Below, one piece after another: positions 9,611 through 20,780 of a stretch of DNA of 64,000 nucleotides. This stretch comes from Streptomyces sp. ITFR-16 (GTDB lineage Bacteria; Actinomycetota; Actinomycetes; Streptomycetales; Streptomycetaceae), in assembly GCF_031844705.1 (NCBI RefSeq), contig NZ_CP134609.1, forward strand, positions 5,456,001 through 5,520,000, written 5' to 3'. The position numbers and the translations under genes are program-made. Under the pieces are notes generated by a model. That model worked only from the letters and a program-made list of their open reading frames with translations, was not told where the DNA came from and did not search any database. The stretch's first letter is position 1; each line of letters begins with the position of its first letter.

Positions 9611-10630
9611 ATGTCGTTCATCGGCCGTGACATGGCTATCGACCTCGGGACTGCCAACACGCTGGTGTACGTCAGGGGGCGCGGCATCGTTCTGAACGAG
9701 CCGTCCGTCGTGGCCATCAACACCAACACCGGCGGCATCCTGGCGGTCGGCGCCGAGGCCAAGAAGATGATCGGCCGTACGCCGGGCAACATCGTTGCCG
9801 TACGGCCGCTGAAGGACGGCGTGATCGCCGACTTCGAGATCACGGAGCGGATGCTCCGCTACTTCATCCTGAAGATCCACAAGCGCCGCTACCTGGCCCG
9901 CCCGCGGGTCGTCGTCTGCGTGCCCTCCGGCATCACCGGGGTCGAGCGACGCGCCGTCATCGAGGCGTCGACGCAGGCCGGCGCCCGCCAGGTGCACATC
10001 ATCGAGGAGCCCATGGCGGCGGCCATCGGCTCGGGCCTGCCGGTCCACGAGGCCACCGGCAACATGGTCGTCGACATCGGTGGCGGCACCACCGAGGTCG
10101 CGGTGATCTCGCTCGGCGGCATCGTCACAGCCCAGTCGATCCGGGTCGCCGGTGACGAGCTGGACAACGCGATCATCCAGCACATCAAGAAGGAGTACTC
10201 GCTCCTCCTCGGTGAGCGCACCGCCGAGCAGATCAAGATCACCATCGGGTCGGCGTTCGAGCTGGAGAAGGACGAGCACACCGAGATCCGCGGCCGCGAC
10301 CTCGTCTCGGGCCTGCCCAAGACCGTGGTCATCTCCGCGACCGAGGTCCGCAAGGCGATCGAGGAGCCGGTCAACGCGATCGTCGACGCGGTCAAGACGA
10401 CGCTCGACAAGTGCCCGCCGGAGCTCTCCGGCGACGTCATGGACCGCGGCATCGTCCTCACCGGCGGTGGCGCCCTGCTGCGCGGTCTGGACGAGCGGCT
10501 GCGCCACGAGACGGGCATGCCGATCCACATCGCCGAGGACCCGCTGGACTCGGTGGCACTGGGATCCGGCAAGTGCGTCGAGGAGTTCGAGGCGCTCCAG
10601 CAGGTGCTGGACGCCCAGCCCCGACGGTAG
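9611..10630 (+). CDS. mreB: rod-shape-determining actin homologue MreB
   Basis: An actin-like ATPase that polymerises under the membrane. In Streptomyces MreB mainly serves spore-wall synthesis rather than hyphal elongation. The 339 residues include the phosphate-binding segments DLGTANTLVYV (near the start) and VVDIGGGTTEVAVI, and the adenosine motif LTGGGALLRGL. ATG 9611 is chosen because AAGGGGAAC precedes it by a few bases; an ATG at 9590 would add seven residues. A hairpin separates it from mreC. The set mreB-mreC-mreD-mrdA-rodA is the standard wall-elongation cluster. Confidence 0.96.
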   Translation: MSFIGRDMAIDLGTANTLVYVRGRGIVLNEPSVVAINTNTGGILAVGAEAKKMIGRTPGNIVAVRPLKDGVIADFEITERMLRYFILKIHKRRYLARPRVVVCVPSGITGVERRAVIEASTQAGARQVHIIEEPMAAAIGSGLPVHEATGNMVVDIGGGTTEVAVISLGGIVTAQSIRVAGDELDNAIIQHIKKEYSLLLGERTAEQIKITIGSAFELEKDEHTEIRGRDLVSGLPKTVVISATEVRKAIEEPVNAIVDAVKTTLDKCPPELSGDVMDRGIVLTGGGALLRGLDERLRHETGMPIHIAEDPLDSVALGSGKCVEEFEALQQVLDAQPRR

Positions 10631-10641
10631 GACTCCACGGC

Positions 10642-10674
10642 CCTCCGCGCGGACGCTGCCGCTCCGCGCGGAGG
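10642..10674. terminator. hairpin between mreB and mreC
   Basis: CCTCCGCGCGGA and TCCGCGCGGAGG form a perfect 12-bp stem with a 9-base loop in the 97-base gap between mreB and mreC. It could partly terminate mreB transcripts or protect their 3' end. This would give more MreB than MreC/D, PBP2 and RodA. Confidence 0.6.
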
Positions 10675-10727
10675 ATCGTTGATATACAGGCACGAACATT
10701 CCTACGAGGAAGGCACGGCCGCCGCAC

Positions 10728-11762
10728 GTGAGGGACACACGAGAGAGCCGGCTGCTCCTGGTGCTGCTGATCGCCATCGCATTCGCACTGATCACGGTGG
10801 ACATCCGCGGCGGCGAGGAGTCACCGGTGGACGGCGCCCGGCAGGCCGCCGCCACCGTCTTCGGACCGGTGGAGAACGGCGTGGCGGCAGCCGTCGACCC
10901 GGTGGGCAACGCCATAGGGGCCGTACGCGCCTCCGGCGACCGCCACGACAAGATCGCCGCGCTGGAGCAGCAGAACGCCGCGCTGAAGGCCAAGCTCGGC
11001 AGCGACGACCGCAACCGCAGCCGGGTCCGCGAGCTCGACAAGATGCTGAAGAAGTCGGCCTCCGGCCAGTACGGCATCAAGGCCGCCGAGGTCATCGCCA
11101 TAGGAGCGGCCCAGGGCTTCTCCTGGACGGTCACCATCGACGCGGGATCCAAGGACGGCCTCAAGCGCGACATGACCGTCCTCAACGGGGACGGACTCGT
11201 CGGCCGGGTCACCACCGTCGGCCCCGACACCGCCACGGTGCTCCTCGCCAACGACCCCGACTTCACCGTCGGCACCCGGATGGAGTCCACCGACGAGCTC
11301 GGTTTCGCCACCGGCCAGGGCTCGCGCCCGCTGTCCGTGCAGTTCCTGAACGGCAAGGCCAAGGTCAAGAAGGGCGACCGGCTCGTCACCTTCGGCTCCA
11401 GCAAGGACAAGCCGTTCGTGCCGGGCGTCCCGGTCGGCGAGGTCGTCCGGGTCGACCCGTCCGGCGGCGACCTGACCCGTACGGTCTATGTCCGCCCGTA
11501 CGTCGGCTTCACCAAACTCGACATCGTCGGCATCGTGGTCCAGGCCCCGCGCCAGGACCCCCGCGACATGGTCCTGCCGAAGCAGCCGGCCAAGCCCGCC
11601 AAGCCGAAGCCCACCCCGACCGTCACCGTCACGATCTCGCCCAACGGCGACATCGTCGACACCAACGGCAACGTGGTCGGCAACATCCACGAGAGCCCCA
11701 GCCCGGACCCCAGCGGGAACGCCACTCCGAACGCCGGCAACGCGGTCAACGAACAGAGGTAG
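10728..11762 (+). CDS. mreC: rod-shape-determining protein MreC
   Basis: A bitopic membrane protein that links the MreB filament to the wall-synthesis enzymes outside. The 344 residues have an N-terminal span (about 8-24), a short coiled coil (about 65-105, EQQNAALKAKLG) and the beta-rich MreC domain (about 110-275). The tail is Pro/Lys/Thr-rich and variable, longer than in many homologues. The GTG start at 10728 has AGGAAGG some 14 bases upstream, a rather long spacing. The stop is 11 bases before the mreD ATG, so the pair is co-transcribed. Confidence 0.94.
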   Translation: MRDTRESRLLLVLLIAIAFALITVDIRGGEESPVDGARQAAATVFGPVENGVAAAVDPVGNAIGAVRASGDRHDKIAALEQQNAALKAKLGSDDRNRSRVRELDKMLKKSASGQYGIKAAEVIAIGAAQGFSWTVTIDAGSKDGLKRDMTVLNGDGLVGRVTTVGPDTATVLLANDPDFTVGTRMESTDELGFATGQGSRPLSVQFLNGKAKVKKGDRLVTFGSSKDKPFVPGVPVGEVVRVDPSGGDLTRTVYVRPYVGFTKLDIVGIVVQAPRQDPRDMVLPKQPAKPAKPKPTPTVTVTISPNGDIVDTNGNVVGNIHESPSPDPSGNATPNAGNAVNEQR

Positions 11763-11773
11763 AGCTGATCCCC

Positions 11774-12439
11774 ATGCACGTCAACCGGACCCTGCTCTCC
11801 ATCGTTCTGGTCGTTTTCGCCCTCGTCGTCCAGGTGTCCGTCCTGGCCCGGCTCCAGCTGCCCGGCGCCGTGCCCGACCTGCTGCTCATGGTCGTTCTCG
11901 GCCTGGCCTTCGTGTACGGGCACGTCAGCGGGGCGCTCATCGGCTTCGGCGCGGGCCTGCTCGCCGACCTGGCGCCCCCGGCCGACCACGCCGCCGGGCG
12001 CTACGCCCTGGTCCTCTGCGTCATCGGCTACCTCGCGGGCCTCGCCCGGCCGGAGAACGGACAGCTCAAGTCAGCCTTCCTGCCGATGGCCGTGGTCGTC
12101 GCGGCGGCGATCGGCTCGACCCTGCTGTACGCGGGCGTCGGCGCCCTCGTCGGCGACACGGCGGCCCGCCACGTGGGCCTGGGCTCCCTGCTGTTCACCG
12201 CGGCCGTCTACGACCTGCTGCTCGCCCCGTTCACCGTGCCGCTGATCATGGCGGCCGCCAGACGCACCGTGAACGACCCGCTCACCGAGTCCTCCTCCGG
12301 CCGCGGCGACGTGGCGGCGGGCTGGCTCGCCGCCGGCACCGGACTGCGGATCGGCAGCCAGCGCGGCGGACTGCGCGTCAAGGCCGCCCGTAACCGCGCG
12401 GCACGCGCCGGACGCATCAAGGGAGTCAAGCGACTGTGA
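11774..12439 (+). CDS. mreD: rod-shape-determining protein MreD
   Basis: An integral membrane subunit of the elongation complex. The 221-residue product has five or six hydrophobic segments across residues 5-165 and a basic C-terminal tail (KAARNRAARAGRIKGVKR). MreD is poorly conserved in sequence; the call rests on the topology, the PDLLLMVVLGLAFVYG segment and the position between mreC and the PBP2 gene. The tail of about 45 residues after the last span is longer than usual. It starts with ATG 11 bases after mreC and is followed by mrdA after 67 bases. Confidence 0.9.
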   Translation: MHVNRTLLSIVLVVFALVVQVSVLARLQLPGAVPDLLLMVVLGLAFVYGHVSGALIGFGAGLLADLAPPADHAAGRYALVLCVIGYLAGLARPENGQLKSAFLPMAVVVAAAIGSTLLYAGVGALVGDTAARHVGLGSLLFTAAVYDLLLAPFTVPLIMAAARRTVNDPLTESSSGRGDVAAGWLAAGTGLRIGSQRGGLRVKAARNRAARAGRIKGVKRL

Positions 12440-12506
12440 GGCCGCACCACCCGGGGGCCGCCCGCCTCGCCCCAGCACCCAGCCCGACCACCACCGGGGG
12501 CGCCCC

Positions 12507-14672
12507 GTGAGCAACATCCCCGAGACAGGACGGACCCAGCGGGTCCAGATCCGCCTCATCGTCATCCAGGTCCTCGTCTTCTCCCTGCTGCTCACCCTCG
12601 GCGGCCGCCTCTGGTACCTCCAGATCCGCAACGGCCAGGAGTACTCCGACGAGGCGAAGAACAACCACGTCCAGCAGGTCGTCCAGCCCGCCGCCCGCGG
12701 CTCCATCCTCGACGCGCGCGGCGTGCCCCTCGCCGACAACGAGACCCGTCTGGTCGTCTCCGCCAGCCGCACCGAACTGCTGAAGACGGCCGACGACGGC
12801 AAGGGCGTCCTGACCCGGCTGGCCGGCGTCCTGGACATGAAGCCCAAGGACGTCATGGACAAGGTCCGGCTCTGCGACGCCAAGACCCCGCAGCCCTGCT
12901 GGAACGGTTCGCCCTACCAGCCGATCCCGGTCACCGACGAGGCCACCACCCAGCAGGCCCTGACGATCCGCGAGCGCGCCGAGGACTTCCCCGGCATCAC
13001 CGCCGAACCCACCGCCGTCCGCCGCTACGCCGCGCCCGGCAAGGCCAACACCGCCCAGGTCCTCGGCTATCTCTCGCCCGTCACCGACGAGGAGATCACC
13101 AAGGCCCAGGACACCGACTCGCCCTACCTGCGCTCCGACCAGGTCGGCCGCTCCGGCCTGGAGCGCACGTACGACAAGGAGCTGCGCGGCAAGGCGGGCG
13201 TCACCCGCTACGAGGTCGACAACCTCGGCCGGGTCATCGGGCAGGCCAAGAACGACAAGGCGGAGCCCGGCGCCAGCGTCGTCACCTCCATCGATGCCCG
13301 CGTCCAGGCCGTCGCCGAGTACGAGCTCAACCAGGCCATGAAGGTCGCCCGTACCGAGTTCGACACCAACACCGGCGAGAACTACAAGGCCGACTCCGGC
13401 GCCGTCGTCGTCATGGAGGCCAAGACCGGCCGGGTCGTCTCCATGGCCTCGCTGCCCAACTATGACCCCAATGCCTGGGTCGGCGGGATCTCCGCCAAGG
13501 ACTACGCCAAGCTCACCGGCAAGAACTCCAACTTCCCGCTGCTGAACCGCGCCATCCAGGGCCAGGCGGCCCCCGGCTCCATCTTCAAGGTCATCTCCTC
13601 GACCGCCGCGGTCAACGCCGGGTACCCCTTCGACGGCAGCTACCCCTGCCCGAGCTCGTACTCCATCGGCGGCCAGACCTTCAAGAACTTCGAGTCCCAG
13701 GGCTACGGCAACATCACCATCGGCCGCGCCCTGGAGGTCTCCTGCGACACCGTGTACTACGGCATCGCGCACAAGGAGTGGGCGAAGGACGGCGGCAACA
13801 ACCCCAAGAAGCACCCCAACGACTGGTTCTACAAGACCGCCCACCAGTTCGGCCTCGGCAAGGAGACCGGCATCGACCTCCCCAACGAGGTCAGCGGCCG
13901 GGTCCCGGACCGCGAGTGGAAGAAGAACTTCGCCAAGGCCAACCACGACGCCTGGTGCAAGCAGGGCAAGAAGGACGGCTCGTACGTCGAGAAGATCGCG
14001 TACGAGAACTGCCTCGAGGGCGACAAGATGCGCGCCGGTGACTCCGTCAACTACTCGATCGGCCAGGGCGACACCCTCGTCACCCCGATCCAGATGGCGA
14101 CCATCTACGCGGCCATCTCCAACGGCGGCACGCTCTACGACCCCACGGTCGGCAAGGCGATCGTCAGCGGCGACGGCAGGACCGTCCAGGAGATCAAGCC
14201 CAAGTCGCACGGCAAGCTGCCCTTCACGCAGAAGACGCGCAACGAAATAGACGAAGCCCTCGCGGGTGTCGCGACCCGCGGCTCCGCCGCCTGGCGATTC
14301 GGCGGCTGGCCGCAGGACAAGATCCCGATGCACGCCAAGACGGGTACCGCCGAGGTCTACGGCAAGCAGACGACCTCCTGGTTCGCCACGTACACCAAGG
14401 ACTACACGGTCGTCATGACGATCTCCCAGGGCGGCACGGGTTCCGGCGCCTCGGGACCCGCCGTCCGCAACATCTACAACGCCCTCTACGGCCTCGACGC
14501 CTCGGGCAAGCAGGACCTCAAGAAGGCCCTGCTGCCGACGCCCCAGAAGTCCCTGCCGAAGATCCAGCCGGACGGCACCATCAACGCCCCGAAGATCACC
14601 CCGTACAAGCCCGACTCGGACAAGGACCCCGGTGAGCAGACGCTCGCAGCGGTCCTGGGGAGGCGCGACTGA
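12507..14672 (+). CDS. mrdA: penicillin-binding protein 2 (class B transpeptidase)
   Basis: Cross-links peptidoglycan outside the membrane, working with RodA. The 721-residue protein has one N-terminal span (about 17-35), a PBP dimerisation domain (about 60-250) and the transpeptidase domain. The three active-site motifs are visible: SIFK with Ser358, SVN at 513-515 and KTG at 611-613. The C-terminal tail is Lys/Pro-rich. The GTG start has a GGGGG-type ribosome site. The stop codon overlaps the rodA ATG by one base (TGATG), so the transpeptidase and its polymerase partner are translationally coupled. Confidence 0.95.
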   Translation: MSNIPETGRTQRVQIRLIVIQVLVFSLLLTLGGRLWYLQIRNGQEYSDEAKNNHVQQVVQPAARGSILDARGVPLADNETRLVVSASRTELLKTADDGKGVLTRLAGVLDMKPKDVMDKVRLCDAKTPQPCWNGSPYQPIPVTDEATTQQALTIRERAEDFPGITAEPTAVRRYAAPGKANTAQVLGYLSPVTDEEITKAQDTDSPYLRSDQVGRSGLERTYDKELRGKAGVTRYEVDNLGRVIGQAKNDKAEPGASVVTSIDARVQAVAEYELNQAMKVARTEFDTNTGENYKADSGAVVVMEAKTGRVVSMASLPNYDPNAWVGGISAKDYAKLTGKNSNFPLLNRAIQGQAAPGSIFKVISSTAAVNAGYPFDGSYPCPSSYSIGGQTFKNFESQGYGNITIGRALEVSCDTVYYGIAHKEWAKDGGNNPKKHPNDWFYKTAHQFGLGKETGIDLPNEVSGRVPDREWKKNFAKANHDAWCKQGKKDGSYVEKIAYENCLEGDKMRAGDSVNYSIGQGDTLVTPIQMATIYAAISNGGTLYDPTVGKAIVSGDGRTVQEIKPKSHGKLPFTQKTRNEIDEALAGVATRGSAAWRFGGWPQDKIPMHAKTGTAEVYGKQTTSWFATYTKDYTVVMTISQGGTGSGASGPAVRNIYNALYGLDASGKQDLKKALLPTPQKSLPKIQPDGTINAPKITPYKPDSDKDPGEQTLAAVLGRRD

Positions 14673-15862
14673 TGGCCGGCTTCTCCGTCCAGCGCTACGC
14701 CCCCGAGCGCTCCACCTGGGGCCGGCTCACCGCCCGTGACTCCGTGGTGCGCCGCCTCGACTGGCCGCTGCTGGGCTCGGCGATCGCGCTCTCCTTCATC
14801 GGCTCGCTGCTGGTCTGGTCGGCGACCCGGGGACGTGACTCGCTCACCCACGGCGACCCGTACTACTTCCTCTTCCGCCACGCCCTCAACACCGGCATCG
14901 GCATCGCCCTGATGATCGGCACGATCTGGCTCGGCCACCGCACTCTGCGCGGCGCGGTCCCGATCATGTACGGCCTGTCCGTACTCCTCGTGATGGCGGT
15001 CCTCACCCCGCTGGGCGCCACCGTCAACGGCGCCCACGCCTGGATCCTGCTGCCCGGCGGCTTCTCCCTCCAGCCCTCCGAGTTCACCAAGATCACGATC
15101 ATCCTGGGCATGGCGATGCTGCTCGCCGCCCGGGTCGACGCGGGCGACCAGGTGCATCCCGACCACCGGACCGTCGCCAAGGCCCTAGGCCTGGCCGCCC
15201 TGCCGATGGTGGTCGTCATGGGGATGCCGGACCTCGGGTCCGTCATGGTCATGGTCGTCATCGTGCTCGGCGTGCTGCTGGCCTCCGGCGCGTCCAACCG
15301 CTGGGTCTTCGGCCTCCTCGGCGCGGGGGCCGCGGGCGCCGTCGCCATCTGGCAGCTGGGCCTGCTCGACGACTACCAGATCGCCCGGTTCGCCGCCTTC
15401 GCCAACCCGGCGCTCGACCCGGCGGGCGTCGGCTACAACACCAACCAGGCCCGCATCGCGATCGGCTCCGGCGGCCTCTCCGGCACCGGCCTCTTCCAGG
15501 GCACCCAGACCACCGGCCAGTTCGTCCCCGAGCAGCAGACCGACTTCGTCTTCACCGTCGCCGGCGAGGAACTCGGCTTCCTCGGCGCCGGCCTGATCCT
15601 GGTCCTGCTCGGCGTCGTCCTGTGGCGCGCCTGCCGCATCGCCCGCGAGACCACCGAGCTGTACGGCACGATCGTCGCCGCCGGCATCATTGCCTGGTTC
15701 GCCTTCCAGGCCTTCGAGAACATCGGCATGACCCTCGGCATCATGCCGGTCGCGGGCCTGCCCCTCCCGTTCGTCTCCTACGGCGGCTCCTCGATGTTCG
15801 CCGTCTGGGTGGCGATCGGCCTGCTCCAGTCGATCAGGGTGCAGCGGCCGATAACGGCCTGA
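14672..15862 (+). CDS. rodA: SEDS-family peptidoglycan polymerase RodA
   Basis: A glycosyltransferase that polymerises lipid II and partners PBP2. The 396 residues have about ten membrane spans and the SEDS hallmarks. These include the LQPSEFTK motif (residues about 130-137), the region VGYNTNQARIAIGSGGLSG, the segment PEQQTDFVFTVAGEELGF, and the C-terminal LPLPFVSYGGSS. The last two together are typical of RodA/FtsW. In Streptomyces the copy in this cluster is often called sfr. It overlaps the mrdA stop by one base and ends the mre operon. Confidence 0.95.
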   Translation: MAGFSVQRYAPERSTWGRLTARDSVVRRLDWPLLGSAIALSFIGSLLVWSATRGRDSLTHGDPYYFLFRHALNTGIGIALMIGTIWLGHRTLRGAVPIMYGLSVLLVMAVLTPLGATVNGAHAWILLPGGFSLQPSEFTKITIILGMAMLLAARVDAGDQVHPDHRTVAKALGLAALPMVVVMGMPDLGSVMVMVVIVLGVLLASGASNRWVFGLLGAGAAGAVAIWQLGLLDDYQIARFAAFANPALDPAGVGYNTNQARIAIGSGGLSGTGLFQGTQTTGQFVPEQQTDFVFTVAGEELGFLGAGLILVLLGVVLWRACRIARETTELYGTIVAAGIIAWFAFQAFENIGMTLGIMPVAGLPLPFVSYGGSSMFAVWVAIGLLQSIRVQRPITA

Positions 15863-15901
15863 GCGGTCACGGAGCCCCTGCCCATCCGCCCCCATCGCGT
15901 C

Positions 15902-15913
15902 TAGATTCGATGC
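15902..15913 (+). promoter_or_regulatory. -10 element of the CYTH-CHAD gene, likely leaderless
   Basis: TAGATT at 15902-15907 ends 6 bases before the ATG at 15914. No Shine-Dalgarno sequence is present. Confidence 0.65.
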
Positions 15914-17446
15914 ATGGCGGACTCGAAGCGAGAGATCGAGCGGAAGTACGAAGCCACCGGCGCCACCCGGCTGCCCGACCTCGGCCGGGTGGCCGGGGTC
16001 GCGGCCGTCGGTCATCAGGGCGTCATGGAGCTGGATGCCGTCTACTACGACACCGAGGACCTCCGGCTCGCCGCCGCCTCCCTCACGCTGAGGCGCCGCA
16101 CCGGTGGGGACGACGCCGGGTGGCATCTGAAACTGCCGGTCGCCTCCGGGGTCCGCGACGAGATCGGCGCCCCGCTCTCCGACACCCTGCCGCCCTCCCT
16201 CGCCGCGCTGATCCGCTCCCGGGTCCGGGACCGGGACGTCGTCCCCGTCGTACGGCTGCGCTCCGCGCGGGACGTCCATCTGCTCACCGGTCCCGACGGC
16301 GCGCCCCTGGCCGAGCTCAGCGTGGACGAGGTCCGGGCCGAGCGGCTGCACGGCGGCAGCGGCCGTACCGCCTGGACCGAGATCGAGGTCGAACTCGCGG
16401 ACGGCGGCGACCCCGCCTTCCTCGACGCAGTCGAGAAGCGGCTGCGCAAGGCCGGGATCCGGCCCTCCGCCTCCCCCTCCAAACTCTCCCGGGCCCTGGA
16501 GGAGACCTCCGGGGGCAGGAAGAAGGCGGGTGGGGGGAGAGGGAAGGGGGCCGGGGCGCCGCGCACCGCGGGGGACCATGTCCTCGCCTACGTACGGCAC
16601 CAGGTCACCGTGATCGTCGCCCTCGATCCGGCCGTGCGCCGCGGGCTGCCCGACTCCGTGCACCGGATGCGGGTCGCCACCCGGCGGCTGCGCAGCGCGC
16701 TGCGGACGTACCGCAAGGTGCTCGACCGGAGTGCCACCGCTCCCGTCGGCGCGGAGCTCAAGTGGCTCGCGGCCGAGCTGGGGGTCGACCGCGACCAGGA
16801 GGTGCTGGACGCGCGGCTGCGGGCCCGGCTCGACGGACTGCCGCGCACGCTCGTCCTCGGGCCGGTCCGGGCCCGGCTGAAGATGTGGTCGGTGGCCCGG
16901 CGCAGCGGCTCCCGCCGCCGTACCGTCGCCGTGCTCGACTCCGGGCGCTATCTGGCGCTGCTGACCGCCCTGGACGCGCTCCTGGCCGAGCCGCCGCTGC
17001 TGCCCGGCGCCGCACGCCCGCCCGGCAAGGTGCTGGCCCGCGCCGTGCACAAGGACCACAAGCGGCTCGCCGCCCGGGTCCACCGGGCCCTGGACCTCCC
17101 GCCGGGGCCGGAGCGCGACCTCGCTCTGCACGACGCCCGCAAGGCCGCGAAGCGCGCCCGGTACGCGGCCGAGGCGGCCCGCCCCGCGCTCGGGAAGCCC
17201 GCCAGGAAGTCAGCCAGACGGCTGAAGGGCGTACAGAGCCTCCTCGGAGATCACCAGGACAGCGTGGTCGCCCGCGAGGCCCTGCGCGCCCTCGCCGTCC
17301 AGGCCCATGCGGCGGGCGAGCCGTCCTTCACCTGGGGACTGCTGTACGGGCAGGAGGAGACGACGGCCGCCGCGCGGGAACGGGAGCTGCCCGGCGCGTG
17401 GGCGAAGGCCGTGCGGGCGGACCTCCGGGCGGCCTCGGGAGGCTGA
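15914..17446 (+). CDS. CYTH-CHAD domain protein
   Basis: A 510-residue protein with two linked domains that bind polyphosphate-type anions. The N-terminal CYTH (triphosphate tunnel) domain covers about 1-200 and opens with the EIERKYE signature and paired basic/acidic strands. The C-terminal CHAD domain covers about 215-505, with conserved histidines and arginines in HRMRVATRRLRSALRTYRKVL and HDARKAAKRARYAAE. CYTH members can be triphosphatases or thiamine-triphosphatase-like, while CHAD domains bind inorganic polyphosphate. The substrate here is not known. The central linker is Gly/Lys-rich. The ATG is 6 bases after a -10 box. The gene is not obviously coupled to its neighbours. Confidence 0.92.
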   Translation: MADSKREIERKYEATGATRLPDLGRVAGVAAVGHQGVMELDAVYYDTEDLRLAAASLTLRRRTGGDDAGWHLKLPVASGVRDEIGAPLSDTLPPSLAALIRSRVRDRDVVPVVRLRSARDVHLLTGPDGAPLAELSVDEVRAERLHGGSGRTAWTEIEVELADGGDPAFLDAVEKRLRKAGIRPSASPSKLSRALEETSGGRKKAGGGRGKGAGAPRTAGDHVLAYVRHQVTVIVALDPAVRRGLPDSVHRMRVATRRLRSALRTYRKVLDRSATAPVGAELKWLAAELGVDRDQEVLDARLRARLDGLPRTLVLGPVRARLKMWSVARRSGSRRRTVAVLDSGRYLALLTALDALLAEPPLLPGAARPPGKVLARAVHKDHKRLAARVHRALDLPPGPERDLALHDARKAAKRARYAAEAARPALGKPARKSARRLKGVQSLLGDHQDSVVAREALRALAVQAHAAGEPSFTWGLLYGQEETTAAARERELPGAWAKAVRADLRAASGG

Positions 17447-17455
17447 GCGTCGCGG

Positions 17456-17461
17456 TACGCT
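17456..17461 (+). promoter_or_regulatory. candidate -10 of the radical SAM gene
   Basis: TACGCT at 17456-17461 would start transcription near 17468. An ATG at 17464 is then too close, which favours the ATG at 17497. Confidence 0.4.
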
Positions 17462-17496
17462 GGATGGTCACCCCTGCCGGCTCTCGAAAGTTCGCG

Positions 17497-19422
<1,926 letters not shown>

Positions 19423-19454
19423 CACGGCCCGGCTCCTGCCGGGTGACAGCCGTG

Positions 19455-19500
19455 TGACGAAGGCCCGGCCGGGGAAACCCCCGGCCGGGCCTTCGCGTCA
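19455..19500. terminator. terminator after the radical SAM gene
   Basis: CGAAGGCCCGGCCGGGG and its exact complement form a 17-bp stem around a four- to five-base loop, partly extended by flanking GAC/GTC. It ends right at the possible start codon of the next gene, so that gene must have a very short leader or receive read-through. Confidence 0.85.
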
Positions 19501-19508
19501 TGACGTGC

Positions 19509-20699
19509 ATGGACTACGGAAAGCACCAGGCACCCGCGCGGTACGAGAGCGGCGACGGCTGTCTGACGACGCTCGTCAGGATTCCGGTCAGGATCGTGGT
19601 GCTCCTCGTCGTCCTGCCGGTCCGGATGGTGTGGGACGCCCTCGTCGTGACCGTCCGCGCCGCCGACCGGGTGCTGCTGCGCCCGCTGGGACGCGCGCTG
19701 GCCCGGCTGTTCGATGTGCTCGTGGCCGTACCGGCGCGCCGGCTGTACACCTGGGTGCTGACCCCGCTGGGCCATGCGCTGGTGTGGCTGGCGGCGGCCG
19801 TCTTCGTCTGGCCGTGGGTCGCGCTCTGGCGGTACGTCGTGGTGCCCGGGGTGCGGTACGGGATCGTCGTGCCGCTGGCCTGGCTGTACGCCCAGGTGCT
19901 CACCCCGCTCGGACTTGGGCTGCGCTGGGTCCACCGGGCGCTCCTGGCCCCGGCCGGCCGCGGGATCGCCACGGCCGTGAAGTGGCTGCTCACCGTGGTC
20001 CTCGTGATGCCGGTGGTCCTCGTGTGGCGGTACGTGCTGGTGCCGCTGGGGCTGGCCGCCACCTGGGTGGTGGAGCACCTGATCGTGCTGCCGCTGGCCT
20101 GGACGTACCGCAGGCTGCTCACCCCGCTGGGCCATGGCATCGCCTGGACCCTCGACCTGCTGGCCCGGGGCATCGGCGCCGGATTCCGGGGGCTGTGGGC
20201 CGCCGTGCGGTGGCTGGTCTCGGTGCTTCTCGTCACCCCGCTGGTCTGGCTGTACCGGCGCGTCCTGACCCCCCTCGGCCGGGAGACCGCCGCCGCGATC
20301 CGGGTCGCCTGGCGGGTCGCCGGATTCATCTCCCGGGCCGTCGGGCAGGCCCTCGCCTGGCTCGCGTGGCACCTGATCGGGGCGCCGGTGACCTGGGTCT
20401 ACCGCACGGTGTGCACCCCGGTCGGCCACTTCGTCCGCGACGCCGTGCTGGCACCGCTGGGCCGGGCCGCGCGCGCGGTCGGCCGGACGGCCCGGCAGAC
20501 GCTGCGCACCGCCCGTGAGACGGTCCGCCAGGCCCGGCGCGACGCGTGGCGGGCCCTGGTCGGCGCGCCCCGCGATCCCGAGCCCCGGGAACCGGTGGGC
20601 CGTCCTGCGCGTACTCTGGGTAGTACAACGACTGTGCCCAGCGCGGCGCCCGAACCAGAGATCTCCCTGCTCGGAGAGAAAACCGTCCAGCAGGGGTGA
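19509..20699 (+). CDS. repetitive integral membrane protein, unknown function
   Basis: I do not recognise a function. From ATG 19509 it has 396 residues; ATG 19500 would add three. It consists largely of degenerate repeats of a motif like Y-x-x-V-L-T-P-L-G-x-x-x-x-W. Copies start near residues 80, 127, 173, 200, 249 and 298, with weaker ones near 54, 143 and 311. Hydrophobic stretches between copies alternate with single basic or aromatic residues, suggesting many short membrane or interfacial helices. The C-terminal 80 residues are charged, with a run of TARQTLRTARETVRQARRDAW, and should be soluble. It lies between the radical SAM gene and its usual partner. Low-complexity design makes homology searches unreliable. 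Confidence 0.75.
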   Translation: MDYGKHQAPARYESGDGCLTTLVRIPVRIVVLLVVLPVRMVWDALVVTVRAADRVLLRPLGRALARLFDVLVAVPARRLYTWVLTPLGHALVWLAAAVFVWPWVALWRYVVVPGVRYGIVVPLAWLYAQVLTPLGLGLRWVHRALLAPAGRGIATAVKWLLTVVLVMPVVLVWRYVLVPLGLAATWVVEHLIVLPLAWTYRRLLTPLGHGIAWTLDLLARGIGAGFRGLWAAVRWLVSVLLVTPLVWLYRRVLTPLGRETAAAIRVAWRVAGFISRAVGQALAWLAWHLIGAPVTWVYRTVCTPVGHFVRDAVLAPLGRAARAVGRTARQTLRTARETVRQARRDAWRALVGAPRDPEPREPVGRPARTLGSTTTVPSAAPEPEISLLGEKTVQQG

Positions 20700-20780
20700 G
20701 CCGGGCCGGACACCCCGGGGCCACCCGCATTTCGAGGGCGGCGCGCCACCGCGTCCGCCCCGCACCGAGGAGAAGAACCA

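Noticed and set aside
15622..17496. Long in-frame extension upstream of the radical SAM gene
   Set aside because: It reads through rodA and the CYTH-CHAD gene out of frame. The conserved protein begins at 17497, where a ribosome site is present.
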